Below are positions 1 to 6,665 of a stretch of DNA of 7,750 bases, in pieces. The DNA comes from Ignavibacteriales bacterium (lineage in GTDB: Bacteria > Bacteroidota > Ignavibacteria > Ignavibacteriales > Ignavibacteriaceae). The translations under genes were made by a program, and so were the position numbers. The notes below the pieces were generated by a model, which had not been told where the DNA came from, made no database searches, and saw nothing but the letters and a program-made list of their open reading frames with translations. Location of the stretch: assembly GCA_003538625.1 (NCBI GenBank), contig DPRR01000017.1, forward strand, positions 1 to 7,750, written 5' to 3'. Position 1 is the first letter of the stretch; every line of letters starts with the position of its first letter.

Positions 1-3000
1 ATGGAAATTACAAAATTATCAGTGTCACCAGAAGTGACGGACAAATTATTCCGCTTGATAACGTTTGGCAAACACATGTAACTTTACCCGATGGAAAAGA
101 ACCGGTTTACGAAAACAAAATTCATTTCCTTGATGTTTTTGCAGGGGCAACCGCACAAAAATATACCATCAGATTTAGTCCACCCGCTCAAAATCCTCCT
201 TCAATTGTAAAGATTGAAAACGTACCAACAACTTTTGTTACCCAACCATTAACAACAATTAATGTTGTTTTCAATAAACCAATTGATGCTTCTACTTTCA
301 ATTTTGAAGACATGACACTTAGGGTACAAGGCGGTGCAGATATTATGGATGCCACAGTAACAGTTACTGAAATTAATCAAACTACTTTCAGGGTTGACTT
401 AACATCAAAAACAACTCTTGATGGGTTTTATGCCTTAAATATTCAAACAGCCGGAATTAAAGATTTGAACGGTATCGATGGAGTGGAAGGTAAACAAGCG
501 AATTGGACTCAATTTGTTGGTATTCCTGCAATAAGTGAATTTATTGGGCTGCCCGAAAACAAGGTAGGTGTGCCTTTTGATTTGTTACTTTTGAATTTCA
601 ATGTGCCTATCGATAAAACTACCTTGCTCCCTTCCCGATTGATTTGGGAAAAAGATGGATTCCCGGTAACTGGTTCAATTACAATAATTCCGATGGATAC
701 AGAAGGAAAATTGTTTCAAATAACAGGTTTACAGTCGTTTATGACAGGTGACGGAAATTACACGCTGACAGTTGATTTGCAAAACATAAAATCACTTGAC
801 GGGGTAAATGGGGCAACCGACCAAAGTGTTGATTGGAAAACAGACCAGACTCCGCCCGCTGTGAGTGAAATAATTCCTTCGACCGAAGGTGGATATGATT
901 CGCAACATCGTACTTCTTTTACGGTTAAATTCAACGAACCTGTTAACGGACTGGTGGTAAATTCAATCGAATTGTGGAAAGACAGTCAGCAACAGCCAAT
1001 TTCACAACTTAATCTAAAAAAGATTTCCGATTCGGAATATCAGTTTACACAGTTCAGGATGCTGACTTATTACGAAGGCGAATATCTGTTGAAATTGAAA
1101 ATGAAGGACATTTCCGACTTTGCAGGAAATTCAGGTACAGATATTATTGAATTCGACTGGATTGTTTTTCGAAAAGCACCTAATGCTGTAACTAATTTAA
1201 GTATTACTCCCGACATGGGCTACTCTGATACTGATGCCATTACAGCAACTAGAAACCTGATTGTAAACATGACAGTAAACCAGGATAATTCACGTATTCT
1301 GATTTACCAAACAGATCAGGTAAATCCTGTTCTTTTAGCCGATACCTCGAATGTAAACTCGGGTCCGCTTTCGTTGCCAATTATCTTAAGTTACACCGGA
1401 AATGTAAGCATTGAAGCACATTGTATGGATATCTTTACGAATACTGCAGTAACAAAATTACCAGTATTTATTGACGAAAGTTCGCTGACCGGTATCTGGA
1501 ATAATGTACCGCTGGCAGCAGTTACAGTGCAACCTGACTCATTACAGTTAGAATTCTCCGAAAAATTACTCGATGACTCAAATCTAAAAGATTACATGAA
1601 TTTTGAACGCAACGGACAAACCTTGGGGACACAAAATCTGATTGTTTCAAAATCAACAGATAAACTTTATTTGGTAACTGGACTGGATTTGTATGGAAAT
1701 GCAGCAGGAATATACAGTTTGACGATTGATAACAAAAAGCTGTATAAATATTCCAGCGGCAAACAAGGTGTTTCGGAAAGTAAAGCACAATGGACAGTTG
1801 TATCGGTAAACAAAGCGCCAAACGCCAATGCAGGAGCAAATCAAACGGTAGACGAAAACACGCTTGTAACCCTTGATGGTTCTTCGTCAAGTGATCCCGA
1901 TGGTGATGCAATTACCTATTTATGGACTGCTCCTGCAGGAATCACATTGAGTTCAACAACTTCTGCCAATCCAACATTTACAACACCAGAAGTTAATTCT
2001 GATCAGACATTTATTTTCAGACTTGTTGTTAATGATGGAAAAGTGAATTCCTCCTCTGCCAACGTAAACATTACAGTTCGGAATATCAGTGGAACGAGAG
2101 ATCAAATAATAGATTTAAGATCGGGCTGGAATATCTTCTCTTCAAATGTTATTCCGGATAATTTGGATATGATACCAGTTTTTCAGGCGTTAATAGACGA
2201 TGGTTCGCTCGTTAAAGTTCAGGATCAGTTAGGAAATTCACTTGAAGATTGGTTTATTTTTGGTAGTTGGACAAACAACATTGGAAATTTATCAATCAAA
2301 GAAGGTTATAAAGTGAAGGTTAATAAAAATTCCCAATTGTTGTTATCCGGATCTATTCCCGCATATCCAATTAAAATTCCGTTGAAATCAGGATGGAATA
2401 TCGTCGGATATCCGCAAAATTCTGAAATAGATGCTCAAGTGATAGTGAAGCAATTAGTGGATAGAGGTACGCTAATAAAAGTACAGGACGACTTGGGAAA
2501 TTCCTACGAAGATTGGAATATTTTTGGTGGCTGGACAAACAACATTGGTAACTTCAACCCTGGAAAAGGGTATAGGATAAAGGTCAACTCAGCTGATACA
2601 CTTACAATTAACGGATCTTATGGCAAAAGTTCAATGATGGTTCTGGCTGAATCAAGATCTACCATTCATTTCAAACCGGTATTTGAAGGAAATGGAGTTG
2701 ATCATATGAATATTAACCTGGTAGCGTTACCGTCAAATCAGCTGCAACCGGGTGATGAACTTGCAGTTTATGACGGAGAAAACTGTGTTGGTGCAGTAAC
2801 TTTGATGCCACAACATTTGTTAAACCAGGCTGTTTCAATTCGTGCTTCTGCCGCGGACGAACAGGGTTTCCAAGGATTCTTGGAAAACAATAGTTTTACC
2901 ATTAAACTCTGGAAAAATCAATCGGACAATGAATTTACACTTCTGCCAGAAATCATTAGTGGTACTTCAACTTTTACAAAATATGAAACAACTTTGGCAA

Positions 3001-3326
3001 GTCTTGAAAAATACAATACCACAGATTTAACAGATCCGCAGTTTTCACGTGAAACAATTGTAAAATCTTATCCAAATCCTTTTAACGATAAAATATCGCT
3101 AGAAGTAAATGTACCTGAATCAACCAGAATGTCGATTGATATTATTGGTCAAGATGGCTGTTTAGTTAAGCAACTTGCCAGAAATAAACAAGTACCTCAG
3201 GGAATCCAGTATTTTACCTGGAATGGTACAAATAATCAAAATTCAACAGTTGCATCAGGCATATATTATCTGAGAATCAAAACTGATGATAAAGAGATCC
3301 ATCAAAAGATAGTATTTAAAAAATAG
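1..3326 (+). CDS. Large multidomain secreted surface protein with T9SS type A sorting domain (5' end outside window)
   Basis: The reading frame is open from base 3 to a TAG at 3324-3326, giving at least 1107 residues. The Met codon at 312 is internal, because in-frame coding sequence of the same Ig-like character continues upstream, so the true start and signal peptide are outside the window. Order of parts: a short unrecognised segment (3-197), an array of Ig-like domains (about 198-1808), a PKD domain (1815-2081), two copies of an SGWNI module (2100-2621), a beta-rich domain with GDELAVYDGENCVG (2622-3026), and a T9SS C-terminal sorting domain (3060-3323). By family knowledge, such a protein crosses the outer membrane through the type IX system and is released or anchored at the surface after the tail is cleaved. 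No catalytic domain is visible here; one could lie in the missing N-terminal part. Adhesion or polymer binding is only inference. No convincing lipobox or membrane segment is seen in this portion. A strong terminator follows. Confidence 0.93.
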   Translation, partial: GNYKIISVTRSDGQIIPLDNVWQTHVTLPDGKEPVYENKIHFLDVFAGATAQKYTIRFSPPAQNPPSIVKIENVPTTFVTQPLTTINVVFNKPIDASTFNFEDMTLRVQGGADIMDATVTVTEINQTTFRVDLTSKTTLDGFYALNIQTAGIKDLNGIDGVEGKQANWTQFVGIPAISEFIGLPENKVGVPFDLLLLNFNVPIDKTTLLPSRLIWEKDGFPVTGSITIIPMDTEGKLFQITGLQSFMTGDGNYTLTVDLQNIKSLDGVNGATDQSVDWKTDQTPPAVSEIIPSTEGGYDSQHRTSFTVKFNEPVNGLVVNSIELWKDSQQQPISQLNLKKISDSEYQFTQFRMLTYYEGEYLLKLKMKDISDFAGNSGTDIIEFDWIVFRKAPNAVTNLSITPDMGYSDTDAITATRNLIVNMTVNQDNSRILIYQTDQVNPVLLADTSNVNSGPLSLPIILSYTGNVSIEAHCMDIFTNTAVTKLPVFIDESSLTGIWNNVPLAAVTVQPDSLQLEFSEKLLDDSNLKDYMNFERNGQTLGTQNLIVSKSTDKLYLVTGLDLYGNAAGIYSLTIDNKKLYKYSSGKQGVSESKAQWTVVSVNKAPNANAGANQTVDENTLVTLDGSSSSDPDGDAITYLWTAPAGITLSSTTSANPTFTTPEVNSDQTFIFRLVVNDGKVNSSSANVNITVRNISGTRDQIIDLRSGWNIFSSNVIPDNLDMIPVFQALIDDGSLVKVQDQLGNSLEDWFIFGSWTNNIGNLSIKEGYKVKVNKNSQLLLSGSIPAYPIKIPLKSGWNIVGYPQNSEIDAQVIVKQLVDRGTLIKVQDDLGNSYEDWNIFGGWTNNIGNFNPGKGYRIKVNSADTLTINGSYGKSSMMVLAESRSTIHFKPVFEGNGVDHMNINLVALPSNQLQPGDELAVYDGENCVGAVTLMPQHLLNQAVSIRASAADEQGFQGFLENNSFTIKLWKNQSDNEFTLLPEIISGTSTFTKYETTLASLEKYNTTDLTDPQFSRETIVKSYPNPFNDKISLEVNVPESTRMSIDIIGQDGCLVKQLARNKQVPQGIQYFTWNGTNNQNSTVASGIYYLRIKTDDKEIHQKIVFKK
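198..1808 (+). other. Array of about five Ig-like (SbsA/Big-type) domains within the secreted protein
   Basis: Repeating units of roughly 100 residues are seen at about 198-515, 525-857, 858-1169, 1176-1475 and 1476-1808. Units 1, 2, 3 and 5 share a pattern: an early strand ending in a V.FN.P-like motif (VVFNKPID, LLNFNVPID, TVKFNEPV, LQLEFSEKL), a middle GxYxLxI-like strand (DGFYALNI, DGNYTLTV, EGEYLLKL, AGIYSLTI), then a loop such as DLNGIDG or SLDGVNG, and a closing Trp (QANWTQF, SVDWKTD, EFDWIVF, KAQWTVV). This fits the SbsA-like bacterial Ig fold, which typically spaces or displays other domains outside the cell. Unit 4 lacks the closing Trp and is the least certain. Boundaries were judged by eye from repeated motifs. 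Confidence 0.7.
1815..2081 (+). other. PKD domain within the secreted protein
   Basis: The segment begins APNANAGANQTVDENTLVTL, continues with DGSSSSDPDGDAITYLWTAP, and ends FIFRLVVNDGKVNSSSANVNITV. The NAGANQTV opening, the D(G)SSSSDPDGD turn followed by YLW, and the final L.VNDG strand are the hallmark features of PKD/Ig-like domains in bacterial extracellular proteins. The domain is a beta-sandwich usually involved in protein or polysaccharide contacts and has no catalytic role of its own. It sits between the Ig array and the SGWNI modules. Confidence 0.88.
2100..2621 (+). repeat. Tandem duplicated SGWNI module (two copies, about 85 residues each)
   Basis: Two consecutive modules align along their length. 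Copy 1 is at about 2100-2354 and copy 2 at about 2364-2621. Shared blocks are L(R/K)SGWNI, then (L/V)(V/I)KVQD.LGNS.EDW.IFG.WTNNIGN, then GY(K/R)(V/I)KVN. In the most conserved part the register is exactly 264 nt (Glu codons at 2244 and 2508). The DNA there is also strongly similar, including an identical 17-nt run, tggacaaacaacattgg, in both copies. Similar 'SGWNI' segments are, as I recall, found ahead of sorting domains in other Bacteroidota secreted proteins, but I know no assigned function. The DNA similarity suggests a relatively recent duplication or gene conversion. Confidence 0.85.
3060..3323 (+). other. Type IX secretion system type A C-terminal sorting domain
   Basis: The last 88 residues show the Por/T9SS sorting-domain pattern. 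The YPNPF motif begins at 3069 and is followed by a beta strand (KISLEVNVP), a second strand with MSIDIIGQDG, a WNGTNNQN turn, then ASGIYYLRIKT and a final strand ending KIVFKK. This domain directs passage through the outer-membrane T9SS channel and is normally removed by the PorU-type sortase. Its presence implies that the host has a T9SS, which is restricted essentially to the Bacteroidota and relatives. The basic end and stop codon are intact. Confidence 0.95.
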
Positions 3327-3382
3327 GATTTATATCTAATAAATTGTTGGCGATTTAACTGAAATAAAAAGCAATAAGTTTT

Positions 3383-3422
3383 AAAAAAGGTTTGCCGGAC
3401 TATAATTCGGCAAACTTTTTTT
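3383..3422 (+). terminator. Intrinsic terminator after the secreted-protein gene
   Basis: A perfect 8-bp stem GTTTGCCG (3390-3397) / CGGCAAAC (3408-3415) can extend inward by a G-T and an A-T pair, leaving a 6-nt loop. It is followed by seven T residues (3416-3422) and preceded by six A residues (3383-3388), so the stem can also extend outward. It lies 57 bp after the TAG stop, the expected place for a terminator. The A-run upstream means it could also work in the opposite direction, but both flanking genes run on the plus strand. Confidence 0.88.
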
Positions 3423-3541
3423 ATATCAATTCCTTAACATAAATCAATATCGTCAGTATTTTAGAATTAAATATTTTAATAACAGTATTTAGTTCAGGTA
3501 AATCAGCAAAACCCGCCGATATAATGTTCCCCATAAAATAT

Positions 3542-3549
3542 TACTTTTG
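3542..3549 (+). promoter_or_regulatory. Candidate Bacteroidota -7 promoter element for rsgA
   Basis: TACTTTTG matches the Bacteroidota sigma-ABfr -7 consensus TAnnTTTG in all six fixed positions. It ends 13 bp before the TTG start of rsgA, so transcription would begin only a few bases before the start codon and give a very short leader. I see no good -33 TTTG at the usual distance of about 19-21 bp upstream, which weakens the call. An eight-base match in AT-rich DNA can arise by chance. Confidence 0.42.
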
Positions 3550-3562
3550 AAAAAAATTCAAC

Positions 3563-4513
3563 TTGAAAAAAGGTATTGTAATAAAATCGACAGGAAGTTG
3601 GTACACTGTTGAAACCGAAAACGGAGATCTGTTTGAGTGTAAAATTAAAGGTAAATTTCGTATTAAAGATATAAAAAGTACAAATCCTGTCGCTGTGGGT
3701 GACAAAGTAGAATTTACTGTTCAATCATCACAAAATGATGATAAAGAACAAAATATAGGTTTAATTTCAGGAATCGAAGACCGCAAAAACTACATAATTC
3801 GCCGTTCACAAAACCTGTCGAAACAATCGCATATTATTGCTGCCAATATTGATCAGGCAATTCTGGTGGTTACATTATTCTATCCTGTTACAACAACAAC
3901 TTTTATCGACCGATATCTCGCATCTGCCGAAGCCTACCGGATTCCGGTTTTAATTGTTTTTAATAAAAATGACCGTTTAACGGAAGCTCAAAAAATTACA
4001 TTGAACTCAGTAATTGATGTTTACAAAAAAATTGGATATACCTGTATTACAACATCGGCCACAACAATGCTTGGCATTGAAGTTTTAAAAGATGCTTTAA
4101 AAGATAAAATTAATGTTGTTAATGGTCACAGTGGAGTAGGAAAATCAACGCTCATTAATATTCTTGAACCAGGATTAAAGTTAAAAACAATGGATATTTC
4201 TGACGTTCATAACACAGGTAAACATACTACAACTTTTACAACACTTTACAAATTAAGTTTTGGAGGCTACATTATTGACACACCCGGAATAAAGGCTTTT
4301 GGAATGCTTGAAATGGAAGCATGGGAAATTTCACATTATTTCCCTGAGATATTCAAAATTTCAGCTCACTGTCAATATACAAATTGTTCCCACACCCACG
4401 AACCTGGATGTGCAGTAAAAAGAGCAGTCGAAAAAAAGGAAATTGCACAAACACGTTTTACCAGTTATTTGGGTTTACTGGAAACTGATGACAAATACAG
4501 GCCAGCCTTTTAA
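3563..4513 (+). CDS. rsgA: Ribosome small-subunit-dependent GTPase A (RsgA)
   Basis: This is a cytoplasmic GTPase that acts late in 30S ribosomal subunit maturation; the ribosome stimulates its GTP hydrolysis. The 316-residue length fits the family. An N-terminal OB-fold (residues about 1-75, with STGSWYTV) is followed by a circularly permuted GTPase domain with motifs in the order G4 NKND (134-137), G5 TSATT (164-168), G1/P-loop GHSGVGKST (188-196), G2 around HTTTF (221-225) and G3 DTPG (239-242). The C-terminal zinc site C-x4-C-x-H-x5-C uses C270, C275, H277 and C283. All key residues are present. The start is TTG at 3563: an in-frame TGA lies at 3548-3550, and no ATG or GTG lies between that stop and the conserved OB-fold. 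The gene stands alone after a terminator and converges on uvrC, so it is probably its own transcription unit. Confidence 0.96.
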   Translation: MKKGIVIKSTGSWYTVETENGDLFECKIKGKFRIKDIKSTNPVAVGDKVEFTVQSSQNDDKEQNIGLISGIEDRKNYIIRRSQNLSKQSHIIAANIDQAILVVTLFYPVTTTTFIDRYLASAEAYRIPVLIVFNKNDRLTEAQKITLNSVIDVYKKIGYTCITTSATTMLGIEVLKDALKDKINVVNGHSGVGKSTLINILEPGLKLKTMDISDVHNTGKHTTTFTTLYKLSFGGYIIDTPGIKAFGMLEMEAWEISHYFPEIFKISAHCQYTNCSHTHEPGCAVKRAVEKKEIAQTRFTSYLGLLETDDKYRPAF

Positions 4514-4838
4514 TTTTTATTCGAACAGATTTTTAAATTTCAATAATTCAAATCCGTTTTATCAATTCAAGCTGTTTTACAATACGAAATTAAAATATTT
4601 ACCACCCTACTCTATTGAAAAAGTAAATACTCAATTCTCAAAGCGTTAAAATATTAAATATTTTATATTTATTTCCACTCATGATTAATGTATATTGCTC
4701 ATTTACATATACTTAAAAATTATTATCCTAAAATTAACCATTCAGAATCAAGAAACATATTTCACCTAAATTATTTTCAATTCAGCTGAACTTTTTGAAT
4801 ATTTTCTATATTATGATAAGTTAAAATTTAATACCAGA
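4514..4838. other. AT-rich intergenic gap between convergent rsgA and uvrC
   Basis: These 325 bases separate the 3' ends of two convergent genes. They are very AT-rich by eye. I find no credible gene, no tRNA-like structure, no DnaA-box cluster and no GC-rich stem followed by a T-run. The only symmetric elements are an all-AT inverted repeat (4647-4665) and the palindrome TTCAGCTGAA (4781-4790) followed by CTTTTT, neither of which makes a stable hairpin with a proper loop. Downstream of uvrC on the minus strand no clear terminator is seen either. Confidence 0.7.
4647..4665. repeat. All-AT inverted repeat in the convergent gap
   Basis: TAAAATATT (4647-4655) and AATATTTTA (4657-4665) form a perfect 9-bp inverted repeat around a single A. 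It lies about 130 bp past the rsgA stop. As RNA it could form only a weak A-U stem after giving up central pairs for a loop, and no T-tract of useful length follows. It may be a weak termination aid or chance symmetry in AT-rich DNA. Confidence 0.35.
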
Positions 4839-6665
4839 TCAATTGGGTTTCTCCTTATTGAAATAATCAAAAACTATTTTTGCTTTTGATTTTCCCGCAA
4901 TTTTTTCCAACGCATCCAGGTTTTGTTCCTTAATTATTTTAACTGATTTGAATTCCTTTAGTAATTTTTGTGTTGTTTTTTCTCCTACTCCACCAATCGA
5001 TTTTAATTCAGTAGTTAGAAATTGATTAGATCTTTTATTCCGGTGGAAAGTAATTCCAAATCTGTGTGCTTCATCCCGAAGTTGTTGAATTACTTTTAAT
5101 GTTTGTGAACTCTTATTTATATAAATTGGGACTGAATCACCGGGAAAATAAATTTCCTCCAATTTTTTGGCAATACCAATTATTGAAATTTTGCCCCTTA
5201 AACTTAACCTGTCAAGCGCAGTAACAGCTGATGATAATTGACCCTTTCCACCATCAATAACAATTAATTGTGGTAATGATTTTTTTTCGTCGATTAAGCG
5301 TTTATACCTTCTGTAAACCACTTCTTCCATAGATGCAAAATCATTGGGCCCCTCAACTGTTTTTATATTATAATGCCGGTATTCCTTTACGTTTGGTCTG
5401 GCATTTTTAAAAACAACGCATGCTGCAACCGGATTTGTTCCTTGTAAGTTACTGTTATCAAAACATTCAATATGAAAAGGAAATTCTGTTAATTGTAAAT
5501 CCTTTTTCATTGTTGCAAGTAATTGTTCCAATTTAATATTAGGATTTTTCAAAACCGCATGTTTCTCTTTTTCCAATCTGAAATACTTTGCATTTCTTTG
5601 AGATAAAGCAAGCAATTCCTTCTTTTCACCTTTTTGCGGAATTTTAAAAACCACATTTTCTAAACTGAAATCCAACTCTATCGGAACTAAAATTTCCCTG
5701 GAATTGCTGAATATTTTTTGTCTGATTTCAACAATTCCTGAAAGTAATAATTCTTCTGGCGTTTCATCCAACACCTTCTTTATTTCAAGTGTAAATGTTT
5801 GTATAATTGCGCCCTTTATAACTTTCAAATAATTTATAAACGCAAATTTTTCATCTTCTTCAATAGAAAATACATCAACATCTGTAATATTTGGAGATAC
5901 AATTGTTGAACGACTTTGATATCTGTTTAGCGAATCGTATTTTTCCTTTACTCTGTTTGCTTCTTCAAAATTTAATGAATCCGCAAGTTTCGTCATTAAC
6001 ACTTTTAAGTGCTTAATTACTCCCGAAATATTCCCTTTTAAAATATTGTTTATTTCATTTATTCCGTCATTGTATTCACGTTCCGAAATTAAACCTTCAC
6101 ATGGTCCCATACAATTTCCGATATGATATTCGAGACAAACTTTATATTTGCCACTTTTTATATTTTCAGGCGATAAATTATAATTGCAGGTGCGCAATTT
6201 ATATTCAGATTTAAACAGTTCCAGCAAAGTACGTACGGTATAAATTGAAGTATAAGGTCCATAATATTTTGAACCGTCTTTTTCAAGGTCCCTTGTTTTT
6301 ATAACTCTTGGAAATGCTTCATTTTTCACACAAATCCATGGAAAACTTTTGTCATCCTTCAGTTGAATATTGTACCTTGGCTGATATTTCTTTATCAGAT
6401 TATTTTCAAGAAGCAGAGCGTCCTGTTCACTCTGAACTACCATGTGTTTAATGTCGGCAATGTTTCTTACCAGTAAGGAAGTTTTTCGATGATCATGAGA
6501 TTTTGAAAAATAAGAAGAAACTCTTTTTCGTAAATCTTTTGCCTTTCCAATATAAATTATTTTCCCTGTATCATCAAAATACTGATAAATGCCAGGCTTG
6601 TTTGGAAGAACAGATACCAGCGATTTTAAATAATCAATATTTTTATTTGTGGTATTATATTTCAA
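4839..6665 (-). CDS. uvrC: UvrABC excinuclease subunit C (UvrC)
   Basis: UvrC makes both incisions around bulky DNA lesions after UvrA and UvrB load, in bacterial nucleotide excision repair. The 608 residues match the family length. The N-terminal GIY-YIG nuclease, for the 3' incision, shows PGIY (24-27) and YIG (38-40), with Y38, R48 and E87 aligning to the catalytic Tyr, Arg and Glu. Four cysteines (C160, C177, C185, C189) fit the Fe-S cluster site. A UVR motif for UvrB contact lies near 216-250 (SLNFEEANRVKEKY). The RNase H-like nuclease, for the 5' incision, has D403 (ECFDNSN), D442, D471 (VIDGGKGQ) and H534 (RDEAHRFG). Two C-terminal helix-hairpin-helix motifs lie at about 553-600 (IGGVGEKT). 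The start is TTG at 6665, directly after the apt stop; the first internal Met is residue 75, too far inside the nuclease. It is probably co-transcribed and translationally coupled with apt. Confidence 0.97.
   Translation of the reverse strand: MKYNTTNKNIDYLKSLVSVLPNKPGIYQYFDDTGKIIYIGKAKDLRKRVSSYFSKSHDHRKTSLLVRNIADIKHMVVQSEQDALLLENNLIKKYQPRYNIQLKDDKSFPWICVKNEAFPRVIKTRDLEKDGSKYYGPYTSIYTVRTLLELFKSEYKLRTCNYNLSPENIKSGKYKVCLEYHIGNCMGPCEGLISEREYNDGINEINNILKGNISGVIKHLKVLMTKLADSLNFEEANRVKEKYDSLNRYQSRSTIVSPNITDVDVFSIEEDEKFAFINYLKVIKGAIIQTFTLEIKKVLDETPEELLLSGIVEIRQKIFSNSREILVPIELDFSLENVVFKIPQKGEKKELLALSQRNAKYFRLEKEKHAVLKNPNIKLEQLLATMKKDLQLTEFPFHIECFDNSNLQGTNPVAACVVFKNARPNVKEYRHYNIKTVEGPNDFASMEEVVYRRYKRLIDEKKSLPQLIVIDGGKGQLSSAVTALDRLSLRGKISIIGIAKKLEEIYFPGDSVPIYINKSSQTLKVIQQLRDEAHRFGITFHRNKRSNQFLTTELKSIGGVGEKTTQKLLKEFKSVKIIKEQNLDALEKIAGKSKAKIVFDYFNKEKPN

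Noticed and set aside
1..81. Short ATG-started frame at the left edge (26 codons, ending TAA)
   Set aside because: It overlaps the open frame of the large secreted protein, which reads as Ig-like sequence from base 3. The short frame has no recognisable features.
312..314. ATG at 312 as the start of the secreted protein
   Set aside because: The frame stays open to the left edge and the upstream residues complete the first Ig-like domain. There is also no signal peptide after this Met.
1522..1911. 129-codon minus-strand open frame
   Set aside because: It is antisense to the Ig/PKD region of the secreted protein. Its translation is rich in His, Cys and Leu without domain logic, typical of a shadow frame.
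2842..3030. 62-codon plus-strand open frame inside the secreted-protein gene
   Set aside because: It is an out-of-frame shadow of a clearly coding region and shows no domain.
3503..3724. 73-codon minus-strand open frame over the start of rsgA
   Set aside because: It overlaps the conserved OB-fold coding region of rsgA in antisense, and its Phe/Cys-rich translation looks like non-coding AT-rich sequence.
4497..4520. AGGCCAGCCT followed by T-rich sequence at the rsgA 3' end, as a terminator
   Set aside because: The AGGC/GCCT stem would have only four pairs and a two-base loop, which cannot form a stable hairpin.
4443..4649. 68-codon plus-strand open frame overlapping the end of rsgA
   Set aside because: Its first third is out of frame within rsgA and the rest is low-complexity AT-rich sequence (Asn, Phe, Tyr, Lys). 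There is no promoter or family resemblance.
4776..4799. TTCAGCTGAA palindrome with flanking TTCAA/TTGAA, as a terminator
   Set aside because: The palindrome has no loop bases, so the usable stem is about three pairs, the flanking stem is A-U rich, and the T-run is only five bases and interrupted by pairing.
4514..4838. Possible replication origin in the AT-rich gap, prompted by the nearby parS
   Set aside because: I see no cluster of DnaA boxes (TTATCCACA or its complement), only an isolated partial TTATCC. AT-richness alone is normal for this genome's intergenic DNA.
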